Below are positions 1-8,055 of a DNA stretch of 64,000 bases, piece by piece (within the stretch, counting starts at the first letter, position 1; the number at the start of each line of letters is the position of its first letter). The notes under the pieces are model-generated. The model ran no database searches. It saw only the letters and a list, made by a program, of their open reading frames with translations, and was not told the origin of the DNA. The translations under genes were made by a program, and so were the position numbers. This DNA is from SLID01 sp041667545 (GTDB lineage: Bacteria > Omnitrophota > Gorgyraeia > Tantalellales > Tantalellaceae): contig JBAYES010000004.1 of assembly GCA_041667545.1 (NCBI GenBank), forward strand, positions 1 through 64,000. Direction: 5' to 3'.

Positions 1-296
1 AGGGGAAAGTTTTTAATTACAGAAATCCTGAAGATAGGCCTACACGTCTTATTCTTGCCGGATATGTGCTCGGAGCAAGTGAATCGGCTACATCTGGAGT
101 GGCAAGGTTTATTACAAGCCTCAAGGGAACGGAAAGTTTCGCTTCATATTTCACAGAAATAGAACTGGTGGAGATGAAACTTGAGACCATAGGGGGGGAA
201 GAGACCATGTTCTTCCGTCTCAAATGCGAATTTGAAAAAAAAGAAGAGACTCCGGTAAAAGCCGTGGAAAGAAAAAAGAGAAAAATTTTGAAGTGA
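1..296 (+). CDS. PilN-like pilus assembly protein, C-terminal part (partial)
   Basis: The reading frame is open from base 3 and runs off the left edge, so only about 97 C-terminal residues are visible. They form an alternating beta/alpha stretch (ARFITSLKGTESF, then LKLEC-type strands) followed by a Lys/Glu-rich tail, as in the periplasmic ferredoxin-like domain of PilN/GspL-type proteins. The assignment rests mainly on position: it is followed 19 bases later by a PilO-like gene, then a PilP-like gene and a secretin, which is the pilN-pilO-pilP-pilQ order. PilN is an inner-membrane protein that links the PilM ring to PilO. A GspL-type type II secretion protein is the alternative. The true start lies outside the window. 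Confidence 0.6.
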   Translation, partial: GKVFNYRNPEDRPTRLILAGYVLGASESATSGVARFITSLKGTESFASYFTEIELVEMKLETIGGEETMFFRLKCEFEKKEETPVKAVERKKRKILK

Positions 297-315
297 CCCG
301 GTATAAGGAAAAAAC

Positions 316-930
316 GTGAACATCAAAGATCTCAGAATGGAAGACGTAAAAGAGTTTCTTTATGATCCTCAAAAGAGGGCATATTTTATTCTGGCCGCGG
401 CGGCTCTTTTTTTTCTTATTATTCTTTTCTGGGCGGTTATCCCCGGTGCCGGGATAGTCATAACAAGGATAGCGACACAGAGTAACCTTGAAAAAACCAT
501 AGATCTTGCCGAGAAGGATATAGCAAAGCTTCCCATCGTGAGGGACAAACTTGCCGGGCTTAAAGAAGAGTATGGCTTCTATTCGATAAAAATACCAAGC
601 CGTAAAGAGATAGGGGAATTCCTTGAAAGTCTGGCTGTTACCGCCGGGAGATCGGATGTGAGGCTTCTAAGCGTAACCCCCCTTGATCAGACCGCTGTAA
701 CTACATTCAAACCTGTCGAGAAATATTCAGATATGATGCTTATTATTTCGGCTAAGGGAGGGTATCATCAGATAAACCGTTTTGTTGAATATCTCGAAAG
801 TGGAAGAGGGTTTTCATCTATACGGGACATTCGTATACAGAACGACACCAAGAATCCAACAAGACATGACGCGCACATTGTTTTGAAAGTATATGTTTTT
901 GACGGAGACAGTCTTGATGAAAAAAAATAA
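316..930 (+). CDS. PilO-like type IV pilus alignment-complex protein
   Basis: This 204-residue protein has a short cytoplasmic N-terminus, one membrane helix at about residues 21-48, a coiled-coil segment (about 52-85) and a C-terminal alpha/beta domain, which is the PilO/GspM layout. PilO forms a periplasmic heterodimer with PilN and couples the inner-membrane platform to the secretin. The start is GTG at 316; no better ATG precedes the membrane helix. It sits between the PilN-like tail and a PilP-like gene and overlaps the latter by 14 bases, so translation is probably coupled. Sequence identity within this family is usually low, so the call rests on architecture and order. It could equally serve a type II secretion system. 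Confidence 0.65.
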   Translation: MNIKDLRMEDVKEFLYDPQKRAYFILAAAALFFLIILFWAVIPGAGIVITRIATQSNLEKTIDLAEKDIAKLPIVRDKLAGLKEEYGFYSIKIPSRKEIGEFLESLAVTAGRSDVRLLSVTPLDQTAVTTFKPVEKYSDMMLIISAKGGYHQINRFVEYLESGRGFSSIRDIRIQNDTKNPTRHDAHIVLKVYVFDGDSLDEKK

Positions 931-1279
931 ACGCCATTATGTTTTTTTGATTTGCATTGTTTTGTTGCCGGTAATGTCGGCCTTTTGGGGAATGGAAGTG
1001 TTTTCTCAGGAAATGCACAGGAGCAGGGACCCTTTTGTGCCTCTTGTCGGCGGAGGTTATGAAAGGTCTTTTTCGGGCATAGACCGCATTTTTACCCCGT
1101 CTGACGTAAGATTTGAGGGTATAATTTCCGGCGCGGGAGGGAAAAAGGCGATTGTCCTGAATGGAGAGATGATCTCTGAAGGCCAAACGATAGGGCTTGT
1201 GACAGTAAAAAGCATCGGTATGAACAAGGCTGAGATATACATTGACGGAGTAAGGCACATTATAGCGCTTTACGAGTAA
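917..1279 (+). CDS. PilP/GspC-like periplasmic linker protein
   Basis: A 120-residue protein with an N-terminal hydrophobic segment (residues 7-29) and a small beta domain. After the signal/anchor comes RDPFVPL, then FEGIISGAGGKKAIV and a turn NGEMISEGQTI, which matches the pattern of the HR/PilP domain (short strands around a G-x-x-A-I-x-N-G core). PilP proteins bind PilN/PilO on one side and the secretin N-domains on the other. The ATG at 917 is chosen because it starts directly at the basic n-region of the signal; an upstream in-frame ATG at 893 would add eight residues inside the PilO frame. The gene overlaps the preceding one and is followed by the secretin 50 bases on. Confidence 0.55.
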   Translation: MKKNKRHYVFLICIVLLPVMSAFWGMEVFSQEMHRSRDPFVPLVGGGYERSFSGIDRIFTPSDVRFEGIISGAGGKKAIVLNGEMISEGQTIGLVTVKSIGMNKAEIYIDGVRHIIALYE

Positions 1280-1329
1280 AATATATACGCAAGGTTTTTT
1301 ATCTTTACCACTTTTTAGAAGGGGGAAAT

Positions 1330-3186
1330 ATGGAATGTAGAAAAAGGATGATCAGAAAAATTTCGCCTTTCGCCGCGGCTGTTGTATTTTTATGGTCTTT
1401 TTCATCGGATCTTTTTTACGCTCAGACGGCATACGGATATGCGGCCGAAGGAGGCGAAATGGATCCCGGAGCTGCCTTTTCTGATGCAACCCCGGACGTA
1501 GCGGAGCTTTCGCCCGGGAATGTAACTGTAAATTTCCGTGATGTAGACGTTAATACTGTTCTGCACTATCTTTCCGAAGTGAGCGGTGTGGATATTATCC
1601 CTCATCCCGATATCAGGGGCAAGGTCACGATGCGTCTCAGGGATAAGTCATGGCTGGACGCCCTTGAAATAGTTACAAGGAACTACGGGTATGTGTATTC
1701 CATGGAAAGCGGGATAATAAGGGTTATGCCGAGAGGCCAGCTTGAAAAAGAAGAGCCGGTCACAGAGGTTATCCGGCTTAATAACCTTACTATGGAGACG
1801 GAGCTGACTAAAGGCGCGGCATCTTCCGGCGGCGGGGGAGCTCTCGCTGCCCTAAGCGGCGGAGATACAGGCGGCTCTAAAAGTTCCACAGGCGAGGTTA
1901 GGGTAGAGCAGAAAGAGGAAAGCATAGGGAAGCTTATAAAAGCAATAAATGCCATTCTTGACCGCAAACGGGGAGAAGATGCCACTTATATTCCCAGTGT
2001 TAATGCCATTGTTGTAACGGCTATCCCCACAAAAATGAGCAGGATCAGGAACATAGTGGAAAGTATCGACCGGAGACCCGCCCAGATAGTTCTTGATGCC
2101 AAAGTTGTTGAGATAACGCTTAACAAGGACGAAAGGTTCGGCGTGGATTGGAATGCTGTTATGTCTGCCGCCGGGGCGAGACGGCCTATAACTTTTCCCT
2201 TTACTTCAGAAGGCCTTTTAACATTTTTGCCCGGACAGATGCAGCGGCAGTTTATTCCGAAATTTGGGCCTGCAGGGACTCAGCAAGATTCCAGGTTTCC
2301 GTATATGGAAGATACACTAACTGCTTCGCTCTTTGATCCGGTAGCGGCGCCTGTCGATGGGTCGCTGTACAGTCTGGGGACTCTTGATTTTTCGACTTTC
2401 AACGCCACTTTACGGCTTATTGACCAGAGAGGAGACGCGGAGATACTTTCAAGTCCTCGGATAACAACCTTAAATAACCGGAAAGCGACAATAAAGGTAA
2501 TAGAAAAGGTAATGCTTCAAAGATCCGTGCAGACAACACAGGTATCGTCACTGGTTACAGTTGAATTTGAGGATGAAAAAGACGCTCGTGAAGTGGGAGT
2601 CAAGCTGGCGGTTATCCCGCATGTAAACGATAGAGGAGAAATATCCGTTAATCTTTTGCCTGAAGTATCCTCGGACATAGCTTTCACAGAGGTTTCTGCT
2701 GTGGCGGGGAATACGGTGGCTCTGACATACAGTTCAAGAGAGGCCAATACTGTGGTCCGTGTGAACGACGGCGAAACAATTTTTTTGGGAGGGCTTATCC
2801 GTAGAAATGTTGAAACTACCGAAAATAAATTTCCCGTACTTGGTGATATTTTCGGGGGGATACCTGTACTTGGTAATGTGTTCAAATACGATGCTGAAAA
2901 TATCACAAGGACTGAAGTGGTTTTCTTCGTTACGGTACATATTGTCAAAGATACCATGGATTCCGTGCTATTTATGGACGCGGAAGAACATTATGATAAG
3001 CACATTACAAGGGAAGGAAGAGATAAATTTGGCGATAGAGTAGAGTCACCCGAAGGGGAAAGCTCTTTTTTTCTAAAGCGCGGGCAGTGGAATACTTCGG
3101 AAAAAACGGAAGTAATAGAATCTGTAAAACAGCCCGCCGAAGAAGAGAAGAAAAAAGGCGCGTTCATTGATTTTAGGAAGAAGTGA
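1330..3186 (+). CDS. Outer-membrane secretin (PilQ/GspD family)
   Basis: This 618-residue protein forms the multimeric outer-membrane channel for a type IV pilus or type II secretion system. It opens with a signal peptide (to about residue 40), then an N-domain with VNFRDVDVNTVLHYL and VDIIPHPDIRGKVTM, the classic STN/secretin N0 pattern. A Gly/Ser-rich linker around residues 160-190 (SSGGGGALAALSGGDTGG) is followed by a NolW-like domain (YIPSVNAIVV) and the secretin barrel with SSPRITTLNNRKATI and VLGDIFGGIPVLGNVF, equivalent to the conserved VPxLGDIP lip motif. A polar tail of about 80 residues follows the barrel. A strong GAAGGGGG ribosome site precedes the ATG. No pilotin gene is seen nearby. 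Confidence 0.92.
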   Translation: MECRKRMIRKISPFAAAVVFLWSFSSDLFYAQTAYGYAAEGGEMDPGAAFSDATPDVAELSPGNVTVNFRDVDVNTVLHYLSEVSGVDIIPHPDIRGKVTMRLRDKSWLDALEIVTRNYGYVYSMESGIIRVMPRGQLEKEEPVTEVIRLNNLTMETELTKGAASSGGGGALAALSGGDTGGSKSSTGEVRVEQKEESIGKLIKAINAILDRKRGEDATYIPSVNAIVVTAIPTKMSRIRNIVESIDRRPAQIVLDAKVVEITLNKDERFGVDWNAVMSAAGARRPITFPFTSEGLLTFLPGQMQRQFIPKFGPAGTQQDSRFPYMEDTLTASLFDPVAAPVDGSLYSLGTLDFSTFNATLRLIDQRGDAEILSSPRITTLNNRKATIKVIEKVMLQRSVQTTQVSSLVTVEFEDEKDAREVGVKLAVIPHVNDRGEISVNLLPEVSSDIAFTEVSAVAGNTVALTYSSREANTVVRVNDGETIFLGGLIRRNVETTENKFPVLGDIFGGIPVLGNVFKYDAENITRTEVVFFVTVHIVKDTMDSVLFMDAEEHYDKHITREGRDKFGDRVESPEGESSFFLKRGQWNTSEKTEVIESVKQPAEEEKKKGAFIDFRKK

Positions 3187-3202
3187 AAGTTGATAGTAAA
3201 AG

Positions 3203-3230
3203 TCCATAGTCCATAGTTTGGGAACTTGAC
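3203..3230 (+). repeat. Family A dispersed repeat, copy 1
   Basis: Two head-to-tail TCCATAGT units run into GTTTGGGAACTTGAC. The same block recurs at 9276-9312 and, in both orientations, at 18583-18733. It fills most of the short spacer between the secretin gene and the DUF2344 gene. Confidence 0.85.
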
Positions 3231-3245
3231 TCTAGTTTACGCCAT

Positions 3246-3545
3246 ATGAACATCAGGTATAATACGGTTTTCTCGAAAAAAGGGGATATGGTTTATATTT
3301 CCCATCTGGATCTTATGACCCTTTTCAGGAGGGCCATAAGAAGGGCGGATTTTCCTTTTTTTCTGACGGGCGGGTTTTCTCCTCGTGTCAAAATAAGTAT
3401 GCCTAAAGCTCTCAAGCTTGGGGTCGAGAGCGACTGCGAAGAGATGTCGATGTGGCTTACCGAAAACGTTCCCGAAAAAATAGTAGAAGAGCGTATGAAC
3501 TTTTGCCTTCCCGAAGGGGTTAGAATTTTAAAGGTATTCAAATAA
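3246..3545 (+). CDS. DUF2344 / TIGR03936 radical-SAM-associated protein, half length
   Basis: The 99 residues begin RYNTVFSKKGDMVYISHLD and contain GGFSPRVKISMPKALKLG, the hallmark N-terminal half of the DUF2344 (TIGR03936) domain. That domain is normally about 200 residues and is found beside or fused to a B12-binding radical SAM protein, usually just upstream of RNase E/G, as here. This copy stops at KVFK, about where the second half should begin, and the RNase gene starts 20 bases later. No remnant of the second half and no radical SAM partner is visible in the window. It may be a genuinely short lineage version or a C-terminally deleted gene. Its biochemical role is unknown. Confidence 0.8.
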   Translation: MNIRYNTVFSKKGDMVYISHLDLMTLFRRAIRRADFPFFLTGGFSPRVKISMPKALKLGVESDCEEMSMWLTENVPEKIVEERMNFCLPEGVRILKVFK

Positions 3546-3565
3546 GAGTTTTTAAGGAGAGAAGG

Positions 3566-5113
3566 ATGAGAAGAAATCAGCAAAAAGACAAGAAAGACCG
3601 GCATTTGCTAAAGGAGATGCTTGTAGACACAAGTCCCATAGAGACAAGAGTGGCGGTAATGGATAACGGAGAACTTGTGGATTTTTTTATGGAAAGAAAA
3701 AGCCGCGTGCATTACGCGGGTAGTATTTATAAAGGCAAAGTCAGCGCTATACTACAGGGCATAGACGCCGCCTTTGTAGATATAGGAATGGAAAAGAACG
3801 GCTTTCTTCATGTGAGCGATGTAATGGACAAAGATTCGGCCCTGAAGCATCTTTTGCCGGAAGAAGACACAGCCGAGGTCAGGAAACCGAAAAATGCTCC
3901 GCTTCCCAAGATAAAGGAGATCCTCAAGGTGGGCGAGGAAAGAATGGTACAGGTGGTCAAAGAGGCTATGGGGACAAAGGGGCCCCGTCTTACCACTTTT
4001 GTGAGCCTGCCCGGTCGATACCTGGTTCTTACTCCTTATGACAAGGGCCTTGGTATATCGCGCAGAATAACAGACAAGAACGAAAGAAAGAGAATTCGCG
4101 ATATTATTGCCAAGATAGGGGGCGTTGAAGAGACGGGATGCATAGTAAGAACGGTGGCAGAGGGACGCTCGGAAGAAGAGATACTTAGCGAATACAGATA
4201 TCTGGTGAACTTATGGAAAACTGTTCGCGACAGGGCTAATAAGCAGAAGGCCCCCGTTACGGTGTATGAAGAATACGGTCTAGTTTTGCGTATGATAAGG
4301 GATGTTTTCTCAAAGGACATAAGCCGGTTTCTTGTGGATTCCAGAGAAGAACATGCCAAAATAATGAGATTCCTTAAGTCTTACATGCCCTCTTTGCGGA
4401 ACAATGTAAAGCTTTATAACGGAAAAACGCCGCTTTTTCAAAAGTATGATCTTGAGCGCCAGATAGACAGGATATTCGAGCGTAAAGTGCCGCTTAAAAG
4501 CGGGGGGTACCTAATTATAGAGCAAACCGAGGGGGTTGTTGTCGTAGATGTCAATACCGGAAGTTTTGTAGGTAAAAAGGGCCTCGAGCAAACGGCTTTT
4601 AAAACAAATATGGAAGCGGCCGAGGAAATCCCGAAACAGCTCATGTTGAGGGATATCGGCGGCATAATTATAATCGATTTTATTGACATGGAGATAAGAG
4701 ATCACAAGGAAAAGATATCGCATGCTTTAGAGAACGCTCTAAAACGCGATAAGGCGCGCATAAGCGTACGTGGAATAAGCCAGTTCGGTGTTGTTGAGAT
4801 GACGCGCCAGAGGATGCGTAAAAGCCTGGAAAGCGCTTCGCGCGTTGAATGCCCGTATTGCGCGGGAAAGGGTATGATAAAAAGCGTCGAGACCATAGCC
4901 ATAGAAGCCGTACGAAGTATAAACAAAAAATTCGGAGCGTCCCCCAAAAAACTTAAACATGTGAATGTTATCCTTCATCCGGATATACACGACGCTCTCA
5001 TTTCCGACCAGGCCGCTATGCTCAGCGATGTGCAAAGAAAATTCAGATGCAGGATAGACCTTCACGCCGACCGGGCCCTACACATAGAAGACGTCGTGAT
5101 CGATGAGAAATAA
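3566..5113 (+). CDS. rng: Ribonuclease E/G family endoribonuclease
   Basis: A 515-residue RNase G-sized member of the RNase E/G family, which cleaves single-stranded AU-rich RNA in rRNA maturation and mRNA decay. An S1 RNA-binding domain spans roughly residues 40-120 (GSIYKGKVSAILQGIDAAFVD, with a Lys/Pro-rich insert near 108). The DNase I-like catalytic region has the two metal-binding aspartates in VVVDVNTGSFVG (near 327) and IIIIDFIDM (near 373). The zinc-link motif CPYCAGKG lies near 429. There is no long disordered C-terminal scaffold, so it resembles RNase G more than E. AAGGAGAG precedes the ATG by about seven bases. The stop codon is followed within a few bases by a family B repeat array that does not alter the protein. 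Confidence 0.93.
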   Translation: MRRNQQKDKKDRHLLKEMLVDTSPIETRVAVMDNGELVDFFMERKSRVHYAGSIYKGKVSAILQGIDAAFVDIGMEKNGFLHVSDVMDKDSALKHLLPEEDTAEVRKPKNAPLPKIKEILKVGEERMVQVVKEAMGTKGPRLTTFVSLPGRYLVLTPYDKGLGISRRITDKNERKRIRDIIAKIGGVEETGCIVRTVAEGRSEEEILSEYRYLVNLWKTVRDRANKQKAPVTVYEEYGLVLRMIRDVFSKDISRFLVDSREEHAKIMRFLKSYMPSLRNNVKLYNGKTPLFQKYDLERQIDRIFERKVPLKSGGYLIIEQTEGVVVVDVNTGSFVGKKGLEQTAFKTNMEAAEEIPKQLMLRDIGGIIIIDFIDMEIRDHKEKISHALENALKRDKARISVRGISQFGVVEMTRQRMRKSLESASRVECPYCAGKGMIKSVETIAIEAVRSINKKFGASPKKLKHVNVILHPDIHDALISDQAAMLSDVQRKFRCRIDLHADRALHIEDVVIDEK

Positions 5114-5114
5114 C

Positions 5115-5219
5115 CAGGGACGGTTCTCAATCTGATCCTACACCTGTCCCAGATATAATCCCACACCTGTCCCACAGTTGAACCTACACCTGTCCCAGAT
5201 CTAATCCCACACTTGTCCC
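5115..5219 (+). repeat. Family B 23-bp tandem array, copy 1
   Basis: After a leader AGGGACGGTTCTCAATCTGA, four units with a 23-base period each contain CYACACYTGTCCC, alternating with AT-rich AGATATAAT-type spacers. A second array with the same leader and period is at 18390-18518. No cas gene lies in the window, and the period and units are too short for CRISPR. Confidence 0.85.
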
Positions 5220-5246
5220 TCGCAGGGAATGCCAGACCCTTGTATC
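5215..5246 (+). repeat. Family C repeat, single arm
   Basis: The last GTCCC of the family B array is shared with the start of GTCCCTCGCAGGGAATGCCA, which continues to CCAGACCCTTGTATC, one terminal arm of the family C element whose complete copies are at 49597, 55650 and 63631. The opposite arm is absent, so this is a solo end or a recombination product. Confidence 0.7.
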
Positions 5247-5297
5247 ATCGGCGCTGCAATCTTTTTAGTGCTTACGTGAGCAAACTGCTACCAAAAC

Positions 5298-5327
5298 TTG
5301 GACTCTTTCCGTGGGATAGGGTATACT
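5298..5327 (+). promoter_or_regulatory. Sigma70-type promoter for the pseudopilin genes
   Basis: TTGGAC (5298-5303) and TATACT (5322-5327) are separated by 18 bases, about 20 bases before the first pseudopilin start. It lies downstream of the repeats, so it would allow transcription of the three prepilin-like genes independently of the secretin-rng genes. Confidence 0.6.
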
Positions 5328-5345
5328 TTATTAAGGGGGAGTTTC

Positions 5346-5783
5346 ATGGATCTTGATGTAAAGGGACAGAAAGGCGTGACGATGGTCGAGGTTGTGCTGG
5401 CTGTCGCTATTGTGTCATTTATCTCCCTGGCGATGGTCGCGGCCATATCTCAAAGTTCCGTTTTTTCCCGCACGATTGACACCACATACACTTCTTCTTA
5501 TATCGCGAACAGGCGTATCGAGCTTATTAAACGTTTCAGTTTTGATCAGCTTGCCTTTACCGAGGAAACGGCTGTTAAGGTCGGGGTGGATGGGAATATC
5601 GATCCGGACGGGGACTATGTCAGGACAACCGAAATATCCACTAATTACGGCGGGAACTCGAATCTTACCAAGGTTAAAGTAACTGTTCGGCGTTTAAGGC
5701 TTTTGGCTTCGGGCGCAAAAGCGGAAGATACGTACGTGGGGTCGCCGGTCATAATGGAAACATTGTTATCGAATTTTGAATGA
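5346..5783 (+). CDS. Type IV prepilin-like protein (minor pseudopilin)
   Basis: The 145-residue product has the prepilin signature: a short charged leader ending KGQKG, cleavage before VTMVEVVLAVAIV, and the conserved glutamate at mature position 5, followed by a hydrophobic helix to about residue 38. A small polar globular domain follows (residues 45-145). It resembles GspI/PilV-type minor pilins by length. The ATG at 5346 is chosen over a GTG 48 bases upstream because AAGGGGGAG lies just before it and because the leader then has typical length (about 12 residues). It is first in a three-gene set of prepilin-like proteins and would be processed by a prepilin peptidase not encoded in this window. 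Confidence 0.85.
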   Translation: MDLDVKGQKGVTMVEVVLAVAIVSFISLAMVAAISQSSVFSRTIDTTYTSSYIANRRIELIKRFSFDQLAFTEETAVKVGVDGNIDPDGDYVRTTEISTNYGGNSNLTKVKVTVRRLRLLASGAKAEDTYVGSPVIMETLLSNFE

Positions 5784-5807
5784 CCTTTGATCTGAGGAGT
5801 ATATGCG

Positions 5808-8054
5808 ATGAGACGGATGGGCTTACTTAAAAAAAGCGGCGGATTCACTCTTGTAGAGGTCATGTTCGTGGCCGTTACAGTGGGAATAGTTGTAACCGCC
5901 ATTGTGAGCACGTGGATATTCATGCAAAAAACCTGGACCACGGAGATAGCCCGCACTAATACCCGCATGGACATGATGAAAGCTATAGAGACATTGCGTG
6001 ACGATCTCAGGCTTTCCACCCTCACTTACATGAGTTTTTACCCGGAAAACACATGGCCGCACACGGCCGTAAGCCTTCCATTGGCTACACGTGATAATGA
6101 CGGACTTTTTTCTATTTCCGGAGGAAAAATTGATTGGGACAGGACTGTTGTATACCATGTCTGGGAAGGAACTCTCAGGCGCACTATTATCGATTCTTTT
6201 ATCACCGACGCTAACGAAAGGTATTTGGAACTTGTGGGGATAGCCGAAAGCGGGGAGGGCCCTGTCGGGTCTTCAACGAAAGAGGATTTTCTGAGGGATA
6301 TTGACGCCTTTGAGATATCTACAATTGCTCCTGTCATAGATTTTTACGAGGATTCCGCCGATGCGCTACGGAGAAAAGCGCTTTTTGGATGGGTAAGATT
6401 ATCCCCCGGGCAGCATACTTTAAGGTTCGAGATAGCCGATAAACACCCTCTTTCAGGGGGGTATTCGATAGGTATTGACAGCATATCGATAGAACCTTCG
6501 GGCAGCGCGAGAGACGCGGAATATTATATTTCAAGCGAGGCTCCGTCCGGAATGATAATTTCAAGCGGAGGTTCTACCAGCCGAGTGCATGGTACAGAAT
6601 GGAACAACGATAATTATCTTGAGTTTGACACATCAGCTCTGGGAGCGTACATCGAGATCGAAGACGGCTATGATCTTTGGAGAGAATCAGCCTTTGATCA
6701 GGTGGCTCTAAGCAATACGCGCCGGGACGGTGAAGAACTCAGGATAATGCTTGACCTCCCCAAGGCATTTTGGCTGCCTGAGGACGCCGACGAGCCTCAG
6801 AACCTGAAGTGGTATGCCCATCAGCAGACCGGCGAGGCGGTGCAGGAAGGACAGAACGGATATGTCAATCCGGAAGGGGACGGGGCGTTTGAACCTTCGG
6901 AGGCACTTGTAATAAGAACCTGGGTAAACCATCAGCACATAGATCTCGATACAGCCGCCACGGGTAATGAGGTAGACCTTGTGAGGGTGAAATTCATGGC
7001 CGCGGACAGCGGAGATCTCAGGATAGAAAGGGCATATATAACGCGTAGGGATATGGATTCCGCAGGATCCTATGACGGGCTTGTAAACATTTCATCCGCG
7101 GGAGGAGTGCCTTCGGAATATCATTTTCATCAGCAGCTTTTTTTTAAGGATACTTCAGGCGGGATAAGCGCGACACTTGAAATCCCTGCCGACTCAACTG
7201 AAAGAACTGCATGGAGCGAATGGACGGCCTTCCCCATAATAACCCGGGAGGGTGGAACGGATATAGACTATTTTGTGACATTCGTGGTAGACAACGTTGA
7301 TAAAGCTGAAAGCAAATACTGGGAAGGCGCCGCAGGGAGCGTTAATTCTTATTATGTGGGAATAATCCCCGGAGAAGAAAGTTTGGCCGGAATTCCCGAC
7401 TGGTCGGCGGAAGGTGTTACGGTCGAGGAAAGCCGATTCATTTTCGCGGCGGCTGAAATAGACACGTGGAGAACGACGGGTTCGGTTGAGTCCAGAATTT
7501 TCGATACCGCGATATCTTTGCCTGAATATAACCAGATAAAATGGTCGGAGAATAAACCCGTGGGAACGAGTGTTTCCGTGAAGGCCAGGTCGGGGGCAAG
7601 TATGGATATTTCAGACGCTTCCGACTGGAGCGCGATAGGGGATTCATCCATAGGCGGCACCGGGAGATACCTTCAATTCCGAGCCGAACTTGCATGTACC
7701 CCCTATTGGCAAAGCGGGGGAGGGGTTTTAAGCTATTCCGATTATATTTCGCAGCATTTGGCGGGAGGGCTTCATTACGAGTTTCCCGCGAGCGGCGGAA
7801 CGTATTATACTACAGGGCTTGCCGCCCCCTGGGTTGATGATATTGAAATAGACTGGCCAGGAGTTGAGAGAATATGCGCTATAACGGGCCAGATAGCCCG
7901 GAAAAACGATTATGGCCAGGCAAAACTTACGGTTGACGGACAGGATCTTTTTAAAATATTGAGCGTGCGAGTAAAGACTGTGAAACACTTTCACGGGCGT
8001 GATATAGAAAATGAACATTATGTTGAGATAGAGCCCAGAAACACGGGAAAATGA
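5808..8054 (+). CDS. Very large prepilin-like surface protein
   Basis: A 748-residue protein with a class III signal: KKSGGFTLVEVMFVAVTVG, with cleavage after GG and Glu at +5. Ordinary pilins have 120-200 residues, and minor GspJ/PilW types up to about 300. Here roughly 700 residues of acidic, aromatic, beta-rich sequence follow the helix, with repeated Trp/Gly/Ser segments (YEDSADALRRKALFGW, HTLRFEIADKHPL, TEWNNDNYLEFDTS) reminiscent of carbohydrate-binding or PilY1/adhesin beta-sandwiches, though no named domain is recognised. It probably sits at the pilus or pseudopilus tip, presenting an adhesive head; that is inference. GAGGAG precedes the start, and an ATG three bases upstream is closed at once by a stop. 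Confidence 0.8.
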   Translation: MRRMGLLKKSGGFTLVEVMFVAVTVGIVVTAIVSTWIFMQKTWTTEIARTNTRMDMMKAIETLRDDLRLSTLTYMSFYPENTWPHTAVSLPLATRDNDGLFSISGGKIDWDRTVVYHVWEGTLRRTIIDSFITDANERYLELVGIAESGEGPVGSSTKEDFLRDIDAFEISTIAPVIDFYEDSADALRRKALFGWVRLSPGQHTLRFEIADKHPLSGGYSIGIDSISIEPSGSARDAEYYISSEAPSGMIISSGGSTSRVHGTEWNNDNYLEFDTSALGAYIEIEDGYDLWRESAFDQVALSNTRRDGEELRIMLDLPKAFWLPEDADEPQNLKWYAHQQTGEAVQEGQNGYVNPEGDGAFEPSEALVIRTWVNHQHIDLDTAATGNEVDLVRVKFMAADSGDLRIERAYITRRDMDSAGSYDGLVNISSAGGVPSEYHFHQQLFFKDTSGGISATLEIPADSTERTAWSEWTAFPIITREGGTDIDYFVTFVVDNVDKAESKYWEGAAGSVNSYYVGIIPGEESLAGIPDWSAEGVTVEESRFIFAAAEIDTWRTTGSVESRIFDTAISLPEYNQIKWSENKPVGTSVSVKARSGASMDISDASDWSAIGDSSIGGTGRYLQFRAELACTPYWQSGGGVLSYSDYISQHLAGGLHYEFPASGGTYYTTGLAAPWVDDIEIDWPGVERICAITGQIARKNDYGQAKLTVDGQDLFKILSVRVKTVKHFHGRDIENEHYVEIEPRNTGK

Positions 8055-8055
8055 T

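Noticed and set aside
818..1258. Minus-strand frames across the pilus genes and elsewhere
   Set aside because: All long minus-strand frames lie fully over strongly conserved plus-strand genes, have no ribosome sites and no family resemblance.
5115..5219. CRISPR array
   Set aside because: Whole units of 23 bases repeat with no unique spacers, and no cas gene is present.
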